Assembly: GCA_002425765.1 (NCBI GenBank)
Contig: DIMW01000008.1
Location: forward strand, 1 to 26,579
Reading direction: 5' to 3'
DNA length: 26,579 bases
Source of the DNA: Spirochaetaceae bacterium UBA5556
GTDB taxonomy: Bacteria; Spirochaetota; Spirochaetia; Treponematales; Rectinemataceae
Shown here: positions 14,859 through 22,677 of the stretch, piece after piece
Layout of the letters: each line of letters starts with the position of its first letter
How positions within the stretch are numbered: the first letter of the stretch is position 1
Notes under the pieces: generated by a model
What the model was told of the DNA's origin: nothing
Databases searched by the model: none
The model's input: the letters and a program-made list of their open reading frames with translations, nothing else
Program-made: the position numbers and the translations under genes

Positions 14859-17113
14859 AGCTCTTCCACCGAAAATGGGCCGTAGAGTGTCCGCGAAGCC
14901 CGCATCGTGCCGCAGCCCACCAATCCGCTCCCGAACGAAGTATCCTTCACTTCAAGGATTGTTCTGTCGCCGATCCACAGAGAGATGGATTCTCCCACCG
15001 CCGCAAACGCCATGGAAGTATCCTCTCCATGCTTCCAGCCGAATTCCGCCTCCGCGAGTCTGTGAAACCCGAAATCCTGCCTGTAGATCGCCACTTTGCC
15101 CCGGCCGTCGAAGCCGCCCCAGTACCCCTGCCCGGCGCCCCTCGCCCTTGCGATGAGCATATGGCAATCCCCCGCCAGTGGGGTGACGCTGGCGCAGATC
15201 TTCTGATCGCCCACATCGTAGCCGCCCGTGTACGAGGCCGCCTTGACCGGTGTCATCAGGTGCAGACGGCCACCTTCGATCGACCATGTGCCGCCGTCGT
15301 GCGAGAAGGGGGTGACGCAGCCAAATTCAATGGCCTGCTTCGAAATGTCGATGTCGTAGGATGCCTTGCCTCCGATCGCGAACCGGTCGATAAAGAGCCT
15401 TCCGGAGTCCCGTCTGCCTTTCCCCGAAAAACCCGTGATCTTGAGGCCGACCTCGTCGGGGAAGGAACCCTCGAGCAAGGGAATCGCGAACTCGACGCGG
15501 TATTTTCCTCTCGCGTCTGGGAAAATCGGCGAGGTCGTGACGACATCCTCCCGCGACCAAGTGTCGCGTACGTAGCCTTCCACGCCGACGCTCTGTCCCT
15601 CCCAGCGCTCCAGACTGAATTCGATCTCGACGCGCTGGCCAGCTCTCGCGACCGGGGAAAAAACCGGGCTGTACCGCTCGTCGTCGAAATCGGAGCGCCG
15701 GTAGAACGGTTTGAAAAAGCATTTGCCGCTCTCTTCTCGCGTGAGCCGCTCGAAGCGGAACTCGAGAGTGTTATTACATTGAGCATTACTATGCTGAGCG
15801 TCATTACGCTCAGTGTTACCGCGCTCAGAGCCGCTACTCCCGGTGTCGCCGCCCCCCTCGACACCATCGCGCCCGGCTCCGCTGTCTGCCCGATGGCATA
15901 CCGCGAATCGCGTCGGGTCCGACACCCGCATGCCGTGCGTCGAACCCGGCAGCGCGAAATCGAAGAACAGCCCGCGCTCCCCATCTCCGCGGGAGAGAGG
16001 AGTCGAGACGCTTTCGGGGATCGGCGCGCCGGCCAGCGCGTATCCGACGGCCGCGATTCTCCTGGAAAAGGTCGGGATATCGAGAATATTGAGGCTCCCC
16101 GGCAGACCGGAGAGCACGATGCCGTCGTTGATGGGCTGCCGGTAGTGGAGCGGCAGCGCCTCGTGCCCGTAGAGCACGCCGGCGATCGTACCCACATTGC
16201 CCGCGTTGCAGTCGGTGTCCCAGCCGCACATCGTCGCTATTTCGACGGTGCGCGCAAAGCTTCCCGCGCCGTACAGCAGGGCCAGGGCGCACACCCCGGC
16301 GTTCGGGATGATGTGACAGAGGCCGGGCCACTTGTCGTATCCCCACTCGGCGATCAGATACTCCTGACACACGCGCCAGTCTCTGGGGTGCAATCCGTGG
16401 AATTCCCTGACCGCCCGCACCACGGCCGCGTACGTGGAATCCTCCGGTATGAGTCTCAGACCAGTCCCCACCACCGAGGGCATGTCGGTCTCCCGGAACG
16501 CTGCCGCGATACAGCCTGCAATGAACCTCGCGCCGTTGAGCCCTTCTCCGTCGTGCGAAACCGAGGCCGCGCATGCGGCGAATTCCGCCGCCTTGGTTGG
16601 GTTCCCTGGCCACAAAAGCCCCCAGGTGTCGATGAAGATCTGCCCGCCGATCTGTTCCGCAGCCACCCTGCCGTTTCTCGATATCGAGCCCGATTCCGGC
16701 GCAGCAATTCCATTCTTCAGGTTGAGATAGGCGGTGTGCTCGGTGCTTCGGCCATAACCTCCCCACCAGAACATTCCGATGCCTTCGCGGGTATAGTTGA
16801 GCCAAGCTGCGGCCACTTCGTCCGCTCCGATGGACGTATCCGCAAGGCTGCCCGGAATCGCGCCACCCTTCAGCGCGGCCTCGATCTTCTCTAGGAGGGG
16901 ACGGACAAAGTACACCGGCCCGTTCGCATCGTCATCCGCGGCAAAATTTCTGTAGGGCTTCAGATATGAAGTGACATCGCCGTAGACATCGCGGATGCGC
17001 TCATAGGTCCAGATCGCCGGCTCGACGGGCGCCCCGAGGTGGATCCCGATGTTCTTGCCCAGCAATCCCGCGTACACGCGCTCGACATAATCCGCCGGAA
17101 TAGAGAAAGACAT
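14855..17113 (-). CDS. Large ADP-ribosylglycohydrolase-family protein with C-terminal beta-rich domains
   Basis: A 752-residue, probably cytoplasmic protein with no signal peptide. Residues 8-370 form an ADP-ribosylglycohydrolase (DraG/ARH)-type helical domain. The metal-site motifs are divergent: the usual TDDT-like element is ADDDAN at residues 59-64, and the distal (G/R)-D-x-D-T element is GWDTDCN around 297-303. A low-complexity linker rich in Gly, Ser, Asn and Glu follows near residue 430. Residues 450-752 look like two beta-sandwich domains, the last resembling concanavalin/laminin-G-like folds (YWGGFDGRGKVAIYR, ISLWIGDRTILEV). It may be a carbohydrate-directed N- or O-glycosidase rather than a protein de-ADP-ribosylase. 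GGAG supports the ATG at 17113 over a TTG at 17125. Confidence 0.83.
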   Translation of the reverse strand: MSFSIPADYVERVYAGLLGKNIGIHLGAPVEPAIWTYERIRDVYGDVTSYLKPYRNFAADDDANGPVYFVRPLLEKIEAALKGGAIPGSLADTSIGADEVAAAWLNYTREGIGMFWWGGYGRSTEHTAYLNLKNGIAAPESGSISRNGRVAAEQIGGQIFIDTWGLLWPGNPTKAAEFAACAASVSHDGEGLNGARFIAGCIAAAFRETDMPSVVGTGLRLIPEDSTYAAVVRAVREFHGLHPRDWRVCQEYLIAEWGYDKWPGLCHIIPNAGVCALALLYGAGSFARTVEIATMCGWDTDCNAGNVGTIAGVLYGHEALPLHYRQPINDGIVLSGLPGSLNILDIPTFSRRIAAVGYALAGAPIPESVSTPLSRGDGERGLFFDFALPGSTHGMRVSDPTRFAVCHRADSGAGRDGVEGGGDTGSSGSERGNTERNDAQHSNAQCNNTLEFRFERLTREESGKCFFKPFYRRSDFDDERYSPVFSPVARAGQRVEIEFSLERWEGQSVGVEGYVRDTWSREDVVTTSPIFPDARGKYRVEFAIPLLEGSFPDEVGLKITGFSGKGRRDSGRLFIDRFAIGGKASYDIDISKQAIEFGCVTPFSHDGGTWSIEGGRLHLMTPVKAASYTGGYDVGDQKICASVTPLAGDCHMLIARARGAGQGYWGGFDGRGKVAIYRQDFGFHRLAEAEFGWKHGEDTSMAFAAVGESISLWIGDRTILEVKDTSFGSGLVGCGTMRASRTLYGPFSVEEL
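15774..15832. repeat. Degenerate short repeats in the interdomain linker of the large glycohydrolase
   Basis: Imperfect units starting with TTAC and containing GAGC or CTCA recur four times at 12-18 base spacing. They include a perfect inverted repeat, CTGAGCGT-CATT-ACGCTCAG, at 15794-15813. The reading frame is kept, and the repeats encode a hydrophilic linker rich in Asn, Ser, Gln and Arg. Confidence 0.6.
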
Positions 17114-17139
17114 GTGCTGCTCCAATGCAAAATAATAAT

Positions 17140-17181
17140 GAGCAACGGGGCGCCGCCGATTGTCCGGGGCGCTCCGTGCTC
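17140..17181 (-). ncRNA. Strong intercistronic hairpin between the binding-protein and glycohydrolase genes
   Basis: An inverted repeat (arms 17145-17154 and 17168-17177, 10 bp with one wobble) is extended by four more pairs after a one-base bulge. It lies directly after the binding-protein stop on the minus strand. The following sequence is AT-rich (ATTATTATTTT) but is not a clean T-run. Such structures often stabilise the upstream message or give partial termination, so that binding protein is made in excess over downstream enzymes. Not a recognised RNA family. Confidence 0.65.
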
Positions 17182-17187
17182 TTTACG

Positions 17188-18612
17188 TTATTTTAGAACC
17201 GTCTGAGCATACTTGGTCAACTCGGTGCCACCCGCGCGATACCACTTCTGGACGAACTCATCGAAGGCCGATACCGGCTTCTTGCCGGTGATGATGTCCG
17301 CCTCGTATTCCTTGTAGAGGTTCGTCATCGCGTCCCAGTTGGTGATGTACTGCTCGGGGATCAGGAATGTCTTGTCGGGCATCATGTACTTGACGGCGAG
17401 CTTGCCCGCCTCAACCGCCGGTTCGGTCATGATGGGCCTAGAGAGCGGTTTGTCCGGGTTGAAACCATTGAACGAATCGCCGAACCAGCCATTTACCCAC
17501 TCCACATACTTGTCGGTGAGCACGTAGCGGTTGGATTCTTCCACATAGTGCAGGCCCGGAATGCCGAGCTTCGCGATCTTGAGACCGGCAGGGCTCCACA
17601 TGAAGTCAAGCACCGCGAAGGCCAGGTCTTTGACCTTTGAGGTCGTCGGAATCGCGAACCCTCGGGATTCCTTTATGACGTCGACGAAAGGCCCGAGCCC
17701 CTGTGATTTCCCCGCTGGAGGAGGAAGCGGAACGAGACTGGTGTTCTGTGACTTCATCATCTTGTTGACATACACATCGATGCTGCCCGGCGCAACGCCA
17801 GCGACCATGCCCGTCTTGCCCTCATAGAAGACCTGCTCTTTGGTGTCCCACTTCTTGGTCAGGTACTCAGGATCGAGAAGACCTTCTTTGTAGAGTTTGG
17901 CGTAGAACTCGAGCTTCTCTTTCTCGTTTGGAGTGACCCTACAGTAGACCCACTGCCCGTCGCCGCCCTTCATCCACGTCGAGGTGATGCCATAGGCCCC
18001 GTCGAAAATCGAATCGAGCTCTTCGGCGCCGTTTGTCGCTCCCGTCACCGAAATGCCGTATTGGGCTCCCTTTTTCTGCACAAGGTCCTTGAAGAGAGTA
18101 TAGTACGCGTCGACCGTGGGATTGGCGACCAGAGCCTTCGCCGAAGGCAAGGAATCGAACCAGTCCTTTCTCATCACAGGAGCGCGGACGCGGGGAGGAG
18201 CGACCCACACGAGGTACGGATAGTTCTCAAGCCTCGCCTTGCTGTGCGGGTCCAGGACATTCTTCAGATACTTCGATTTGCTGATGTAGGGTCTCAGATC
18301 CTCGAGAATACCCTGCATCGCGATCTTGTCGTCCCCGCCCTGGAAATAGATTATGTCGGGAATATCGCCAGACATGATCATGAGGCTGATCTTCTCCGCG
18401 TAATTGCCCGATGGGACTTTGACCACTTCGATTTTCACCGGAGTGCCCGCGGCCGCCATGCCCTTTTCGATGAGCTGAATAAACTGCGGTGTGTTCGGAT
18501 CGGTGTCCAGGTCCTTCAGCACGAGCCGCACCTTCGGCTGCGCCCCGACGGCGGCGATGCCAAGAATCATCATCGCGGCCATAAGCGCATACAAGAATTT
18601 GTTCCTTTTCAT
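17188..18612 (-). CDS. Extracellular solute-binding protein of a CUT1-type carbohydrate importer
   Basis: A 474-residue secreted family 1 binding protein. It has a signal peptide (MKRNKF, a hydrophobic stretch, probable cleavage after AVGA) with no obvious lipobox Cys, so it may be periplasmic. The pattern QFIQLIEKGMAAAGTPVKIEVVKVPSGNYAEKISLMIMSGDIPDIIYFQGGD is typical of the large LipO/YtcQ-like binding proteins that work with LplB/YtcP permeases on oligosaccharides or glycoside-like solutes. GGGAGG precedes the ATG. It follows the second permease by 10 bases and precedes a strong hairpin, consistent with high expression. The bound solute is unknown but should be the substrate of the enzymes encoded downstream. 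Confidence 0.9.
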   Translation of the reverse strand: MKRNKFLYALMAAMMILGIAAVGAQPKVRLVLKDLDTDPNTPQFIQLIEKGMAAAGTPVKIEVVKVPSGNYAEKISLMIMSGDIPDIIYFQGGDDKIAMQGILEDLRPYISKSKYLKNVLDPHSKARLENYPYLVWVAPPRVRAPVMRKDWFDSLPSAKALVANPTVDAYYTLFKDLVQKKGAQYGISVTGATNGAEELDSIFDGAYGITSTWMKGGDGQWVYCRVTPNEKEKLEFYAKLYKEGLLDPEYLTKKWDTKEQVFYEGKTGMVAGVAPGSIDVYVNKMMKSQNTSLVPLPPPAGKSQGLGPFVDVIKESRGFAIPTTSKVKDLAFAVLDFMWSPAGLKIAKLGIPGLHYVEESNRYVLTDKYVEWVNGWFGDSFNGFNPDKPLSRPIMTEPAVEAGKLAVKYMMPDKTFLIPEQYITNWDAMTNLYKEYEADIITGKKPVSAFDEFVQKWYRAGGTELTKYAQTVLK

Positions 18613-18622
18613 ATGAACCTCC

Positions 18623-19540
18623 CTATTCCTTTACCCCACCCTCCATCACTCCTCGCGCGTAATACTTCAGAATGAGGGGGTAGACAATGAGAACCGGCAG
18701 AATCGCCACGACGATGGTGCTCGCCTGCAGCGCGCTGTAGCTGAGCCGCGCCGCCTCATCGTAGCTGAACAATGCGCCCGAACCGATGAGCGACGCCGTG
18801 TCGTCGAGCACCACGAACTGCCGCAGGATGAGCTGCAGAGGATACTTCATCGGATCGGTGAGATAGATACTCGCACGGAAATATTCGTTCCAGTGGAACA
18901 CGCCATAGAAAAGCCCGAGCGTCGCAAGCGCGGGCTTCGACAGAGGCAGCACTATGCTCCTCAGCACCGTCATATTGCTCGCGCCGTCGACCTGCGCCGC
19001 CTCGACGAGCGACGGAGGGATCTCCTCAAAATACCGCATTAAAATAATCAGGTAATATACATTGACGGCTTTATAGAGAATCACGGCCCACAGACTGTTC
19101 ATGAGTCCGATCTTTTTGACTACCAGATACTCGGTGACCAGCGCCGGTTCGAGGATCATCACGACGATGATGAGCACCATGAAGAAGCGCTTGAACGGCA
19201 GCTTGGGCCTGGTAAGGGCGAAGGCGGCCATCGAGGTGACGAGCAGATTCAGCGAAGTCCCCACGACCGTGATGTAGACTGAATTCAGGATGCTCCGCAT
19301 GAAAAGCGGATTGGCCAACAGCACTTTATAGTTTATGAGCGAAAAGCCTTTAGGAAACACCGTGAGCCCGCGGACCTCGGAGACCCGCGAAGGATCCGAA
19401 AGGGAGAGCGCGAGAAGATTCAGCAGGGGCACCAGCACGATCACGCAAGTGCACAGAAGGAGCGCGATGAAACACCATCTCCAGAAAAGCTCCGACGCGG
19501 GCGTCCTCACTTTCCTTGTGGTCGAAACGTTTTTTACCAT
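18623..19540 (-). CDS. Carbohydrate ABC transporter permease, YtcP type
   Basis: A 305-residue inner-membrane permease with about six membrane segments. The EAA loop is VEAAQVDGASNM, followed by LPLSKPA; the VDGAS form is characteristic of CUT1 sugar permeases rather than the iron/polyamine group elsewhere in this window. The FHWNEYFRASIYL stretch and the ending RGVMEGGVKE are typical of YtcP/MalG-like proteins. It overlaps the preceding permease by seven bases and has GGAAAGG upstream of the ATG. It pairs with the LplB-type permease to form the channel. No ATPase gene accompanies them, so a shared ATPase such as an MsmK/UgpC-like one encoded elsewhere is presumably used. Confidence 0.92.
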   Translation of the reverse strand: MVKNVSTTRKVRTPASELFWRWCFIALLLCTCVIVLVPLLNLLALSLSDPSRVSEVRGLTVFPKGFSLINYKVLLANPLFMRSILNSVYITVVGTSLNLLVTSMAAFALTRPKLPFKRFFMVLIIVVMILEPALVTEYLVVKKIGLMNSLWAVILYKAVNVYYLIILMRYFEEIPPSLVEAAQVDGASNMTVLRSIVLPLSKPALATLGLFYGVFHWNEYFRASIYLTDPMKYPLQLILRQFVVLDDTASLIGSGALFSYDEAARLSYSALQASTIVVAILPVLIVYPLILKYYARGVMEGGVKE

Positions 19541-20424
19541 AGGCCTTTCCCTGTTATCTTCCGCGAACCCTGATGCGCCGCCAAAATCAGCACGAGCCCG
19601 ATGGCGCCCTTGAAGAGGCTCGCCGCGGTGGAGAATGAATACTGCATATTCAGAAGACCGATTCTGTACACATAGGTGTCGAGGATATCGACCACGCTTA
19701 TCACCGAGTCGTTCATCATGTTGAAGACCTGATCGAAGCCGGCGTTCAGGAAGAAACCCATGTTGAGTATGAACACCGTGACCATGGTGGGTAAAAGCTC
19801 GGGCAGCGTGATGAAGCGCATTTTCTGGAGCGCGCCCGCACCGTCGAGATCGGCGGACTCATACAGGCTGGGGCTGATAGAGGTCAGGGCCGCCAGATAG
19901 ATGATCGAATCCCAGCCCAGGCTCCGCCATGTCTCCGAGGCGAAGAGCACCCACCGGATCGCCGATTTGTCCGTCATGTAATCGCGCGGAGGAAGACCGA
20001 AAATACCCCTGAGCTGATTGACGCCCCCGCTGCTCGGCGAGAGAAAGGCGATCCAGATTCCCGCGATGACGACCCAGGACAGAAAGTGCGGAAGATATGT
20101 GGTGGACTGAATGAACTTGCGCAGAAACGAAGTCCTTACTTCATTGAGCATCAGCGCGAAAATGATCGGCAGCGGGAAAAACAGCACGATTTTCATGAAA
20201 CTGATGATGAGCGTATTCACGAGCACTTGCAGAAAAGCAGGCGACGCGAAGAGCATTTTGAAATGCTTCAACCCCACGAAGGGACTCTTTCCGACGAACC
20301 TGTAGTCCTGGAAGGCCATCACCATGCCCGCGATGGGAATGAGGTGGTATACGAGAAAGTAGATCAGGGCTGGAGTCAGCAGTATCAGCAGCGTCCAGTC
20401 CTTTCTTTTCGAGAGCTCGGCCAT
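19534..20424 (-). CDS. Carbohydrate ABC transporter permease, LplB type
   Basis: A 296-residue inner-membrane permease of the LplB group. Hallmarks are an N-terminal KRKDWTLLILLTPALIYFLVYHLIPI segment, FQDYRF, and an EAA loop YESADLDGAGALQ followed by LPELLPT. LplB/YtcP pairs import complex carbohydrates such as oligosaccharides and uronides. The frame extends to a TTG at 20439, but the GGAG in that region is spaced for the ATG at 20424, five bases after the stop of the glycohydrolase gene, so the ATG is used. It is tightly coupled to the YtcP-type permease that follows. Confidence 0.92.
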   Translation of the reverse strand: MAELSKRKDWTLLILLTPALIYFLVYHLIPIAGMVMAFQDYRFVGKSPFVGLKHFKMLFASPAFLQVLVNTLIISFMKIVLFFPLPIIFALMLNEVRTSFLRKFIQSTTYLPHFLSWVVIAGIWIAFLSPSSGGVNQLRGIFGLPPRDYMTDKSAIRWVLFASETWRSLGWDSIIYLAALTSISPSLYESADLDGAGALQKMRFITLPELLPTMVTVFILNMGFFLNAGFDQVFNMMNDSVISVVDILDTYVYRIGLLNMQYSFSTAASLFKGAIGLVLILAAHQGSRKITGKGLW

Positions 20425-20428
20425 GTAG

Positions 20429-21424
20429 TTATGCTCCAAGCTCGCACGACAGCGCGACGAGATTCTTCGCGAGGACCACGATGTCCTCTTCCATCGCGAA
20501 ATCCAGACAAGTGCCGGAGGGCTTTCTCAGAGTCTCGATCCACTCGGCGGGAAATGCCGACGAACCGTGCATCGCGCCGGACAATGAGCAGACGAGTCCC
20601 GCGATGGTGTCTGCGTCTCTTCCGAAATTGGCGCTCCACAGAAGCCCGCGTCTCGGGTCGCCGCCGCAGAGCCTGAAAATCGCAAAAACCTGAGGAATAG
20701 CCTCGGGGGACGCGGCGTGTTCCGGTGTCCAGAGCTTCGTGTGCAGCTCTTCGTAAGCCTCTTCTATGTCGGGAAGCCGTTCGCAGATATCCATGGCCGT
20801 ATCCATCGCGCTCGCGATCCAGCTCTTGGGCGGAAGCAGCGCGCGCCCCGTCTCCACGATCTCCTCGACCGTCCCATCGGCCATCGCCACCGCCACCGCG
20901 GCCGCCACGGCCTGGGCGGCCCAGATGCCGTCGGCGTCATGGCTGACACATGCGTCCGCCATCGCCGATTCGGCGGCCCTCTGCGGATTGCCGGCCCAAA
21001 GAATGCCGTGCGGAGTGGCGCGCATCGCGGCGCCGTCGTCGATATTCATCACATTGAATTTCCCCGAGAGGGGCGGCTGCATGCCGCGCGAAAGATTCTC
21101 GATCGCGCCGTAGAGAGGGCGTCCCGCCCTCTTTTTCGCGCCGCCGTGGGCGAGGATGTAGCTGCGCCACGCCTCGGCCGTCTTCTGCGGCGTAAGCTCT
21201 CCCCTCGAATCGAGGAGAGCCCGGGCGGTCAGGACCCCGAATTCCGTATCGTCGGTGCTCTTTCCGTCGTCGAGCAGCCTCGTGATAAGACCGTAGCGGT
21301 TCCGGTGATCCTGGCTCCTTCCCAGATCGCCCACCGCGTCCCCCACCGCGAGGCCCACAAAAGCCCCAATGGCTCTCGACTCGAAATCCGCCCTGTCGGC
21401 GACAATCTCCGCTTTTCTTTTCAT
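20429..21424 (-). CDS. ADP-ribosylglycohydrolase-family protein, canonical metal site
   Basis: A 331-residue cytoplasmic protein of the DraG/ARH family, which uses two Mg or Mn ions to hydrolyse N- or O-glycosidic bonds of ADP-ribose and probably of other ribosides. Both metal-binding elements are intact: GLAVGDAVG at 24-32 with STDDT at 56-60, and GRDADT at 268-273. The length is that of a single catalytic domain. The ATG overlaps the lacI stop (ATGA), so it is the first structural gene of the operon. Its place beside a sugar importer, not beside nitrogenase genes, argues for a catabolic hydrolase of an imported glycoside rather than regulation of dinitrogenase reductase. The exact bond is unknown. 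It is only distantly like the larger family member at 14855-17113. Confidence 0.88.
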   Translation of the reverse strand: MKRKAEIVADRADFESRAIGAFVGLAVGDAVGDLGRSQDHRNRYGLITRLLDDGKSTDDTEFGVLTARALLDSRGELTPQKTAEAWRSYILAHGGAKKRAGRPLYGAIENLSRGMQPPLSGKFNVMNIDDGAAMRATPHGILWAGNPQRAAESAMADACVSHDADGIWAAQAVAAAVAVAMADGTVEEIVETGRALLPPKSWIASAMDTAMDICERLPDIEEAYEELHTKLWTPEHAASPEAIPQVFAIFRLCGGDPRRGLLWSANFGRDADTIAGLVCSLSGAMHGSSAFPAEWIETLRKPSGTCLDFAMEEDIVVLAKNLVALSCELGA

Positions 21425-22449
21425 CGTTTTTTCCTTCTGTCGATGACGGTATCCCGAATGGCGAGCTCGCCGGGGAACAGATGTTTTTCGACCGCTCCGA
21501 GAGGATCCTGCATTCGCCTCAACAGCAGCTGCGCGGCCGCCACTCCGATGCGCTCGCGGGGCTTGCGCACTGTTGTCAGGGGGGGGTAGGTCTGGGATGA
21601 GGCTGGAACATCGTCCATGCCGATTATGGAAAGGTCGATTCCCGCGATTATGCCGTATTTTCTGAGTTCATTCATGGCGGTGATCGCGACGATGTCGTTC
21701 CCGCAGAACAGGCTGTCCACCCGCTCCGCCCAGTTTTGAAGGCCAAGGAGCTGTTTCGCCAGTTCCCTGCCGCCTTCGGCGTCCAGGTTCACGGAAAACA
21801 GGAGCGCCGGATCGAAAGGAAGCCCCTTCTCATGGAGAAAATCCTTGTAGGCCCTGGCGCGCAGCGAAAGGTAGCGTTCGCTGCCGTGATCGCTCGTCGC
21901 GAGCGCTATTTTCCGGTGACCGGTCTCGTAAAGATATTCCATGCCGATCTTTGTCGCCTGAAGGGTGTCCGTTCCGACCGTGTCGATGTTCTGCGCCGCG
22001 CTGCGTTCGCCTATCAGCACCGCCGGGACGCCGAGGTTCTTGATGAGATCGATATTATCCGTGACGCTGTTCAGGATGACGCCGTCGAAGCGGGCCATCT
22101 GGGCGAGCTCGTAGTAGCGCGACTCCCGCTCCTCGCTCCAGTAGGTGCTCCCTATGACGACCGAATACCCTTCCGGCTCAAGCGTATCCTGCACGGCACG
22201 GGCAATCTCCGACCAGAAGGGGTTCGCCACGTCCGGAATCATGACGAGTACCATGTAGGTCTTCTGCGTCCTCAGGCCGGCGGCGACAATGTTCTTCCGA
22301 TACCCGAGCTGCTCGATAGCCTTCTGGACCTTCTCCAGTGTCTCATGGCTGACCGACCCGCCCTTGTCCGAGATCACGCGCGATACCGTGCTCTTCGAGA
22401 CACCCGCGAGGCGCGCCACTTCGTGAATGCTAATCTTCTGTTTACTCAT
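21421..22449 (-). CDS. LacI-family transcriptional repressor
   Basis: A 342-residue regulator. Residues 6-27 form the LacI helix-turn-helix (ISIHEVARLAGVSKSTVSRVIS), followed by the hinge helix segment (NIVAAGLR), then a periplasmic-binding-protein-like effector domain (VLVMIPDVANPFWSEIARAV). It opens the operon carrying the importer, the two glycohydrolases and the citrate-lyase genes, so it should respond to the imported solute or a product. The frame also opens at an ATG at 22470, but the predicted start of transcription lies inside that extension and a palindromic operator covers it, so the ATG at 22449, directly before the HTH, is favoured. Shine-Dalgarno is poor. It is very likely autoregulated. 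Confidence 0.92.
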   Translation of the reverse strand: MSKQKISIHEVARLAGVSKSTVSRVISDKGGSVSHETLEKVQKAIEQLGYRKNIVAAGLRTQKTYMVLVMIPDVANPFWSEIARAVQDTLEPEGYSVVIGSTYWSEERESRYYELAQMARFDGVILNSVTDNIDLIKNLGVPAVLIGERSAAQNIDTVGTDTLQATKIGMEYLYETGHRKIALATSDHGSERYLSLRARAYKDFLHEKGLPFDPALLFSVNLDAEGGRELAKQLLGLQNWAERVDSLFCGNDIVAITAMNELRKYGIIAGIDLSIIGMDDVPASSQTYPPLTTVRKPRERIGVAAAQLLLRRMQDPLGAVEKHLFPGELAIRDTVIDRRKKR

Positions 22450-22451
22450 AT

Positions 22452-22465
22452 TGGGATCGTTCCCA
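22452..22465. promoter_or_regulatory. LacI operator O1 at the lacI operon start site
   Basis: TGGGATCGTTCCCA is a 14-bp palindrome with one mismatch and a central CG. It lies right at the predicted transcription start, just downstream of the minus-10 box, where repressor would block initiation. It shares its half-site with the second palindrome at 22509-22520, 56 bp away centre to centre. Confidence 0.75.
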
Positions 22466-22470
22466 TACAT

Positions 22471-22499
22471 AGTATAACATGGCTTTTCAAAATATGCAA
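22471..22499 (-). promoter_or_regulatory. Sigma-70-type promoter of the lacI/glycohydrolase/citrate-lyase operon
   Basis: On the minus strand TTGCAT (22499-22494) and TATACT (22476-22471) are spaced by exactly 17 bases. The promoter is sandwiched between two LacI-type palindromes. The predicted start is near 22464, giving a leader of about 15 bases before the ATG at 22449. Confidence 0.78.
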
Positions 22500-22508
22500 G
22501 AAAAATTT

Positions 22509-22520
22509 GGGAACGTTCCC
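22509..22520. promoter_or_regulatory. LacI operator O2 upstream of the lacI promoter
   Basis: GGGAACGTTCCC is a perfect 12-bp palindrome with central CG, upstream of the minus-35 box. With O1 it brackets the promoter. Two sites 56 bp apart could be bridged by a repressor tetramer or act as independent blocks. Confidence 0.78.
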
Positions 22521-22582
22521 TTTTTTTGATTTATACCTGAAAATAGTACGCAAACAGCAACAAGCGGTAGCACCAGAAGGCA

Positions 22583-22621
22583 ATAAAAATGGCGCATCCG
22601 GATATCGGATCCGGGTGCGCC
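22583..22621 (-). terminator. Rho-independent terminator of the lipoprotein gene
   Basis: Arms 22591-22602 and 22610-22621 form a 12-bp stem with one wobble and a seven-base loop. On the minus strand the stem is followed by ATTTTTATT. It lies 57 bases beyond the lipoprotein stop and separates that gene from the lacI operon promoter. Confidence 0.88.
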
Positions 22622-22677
22622 GCACATGGCGAGTGTATTCTGTTTTACTAATTTATAGAAGAAAATTAAAATTTGCC

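Noticed and set aside
15029..16894. Long plus-strand open frame (about 620 codons) opposite the large glycohydrolase
   Set aside because: High GC at codon position three of the true minus-strand gene removes stops on the other strand. The translation is Arg- and Ala-rich and matches no family.
19524..19538. AAACGTTT-centred near-palindrome resembling a LacI operator
   Set aside because: The outer arms do not match (GAAACG/TTTTTA), and it falls in the coding start of a permease in mid-operon.
20429..21424. DraG role in regulating nitrogenase, suggested by nearby amtB and PII genes
   Set aside because: It is in a LacI-controlled carbohydrate operon on the other strand, no draT or nif gene is present, and a second family member sits in the same operon.
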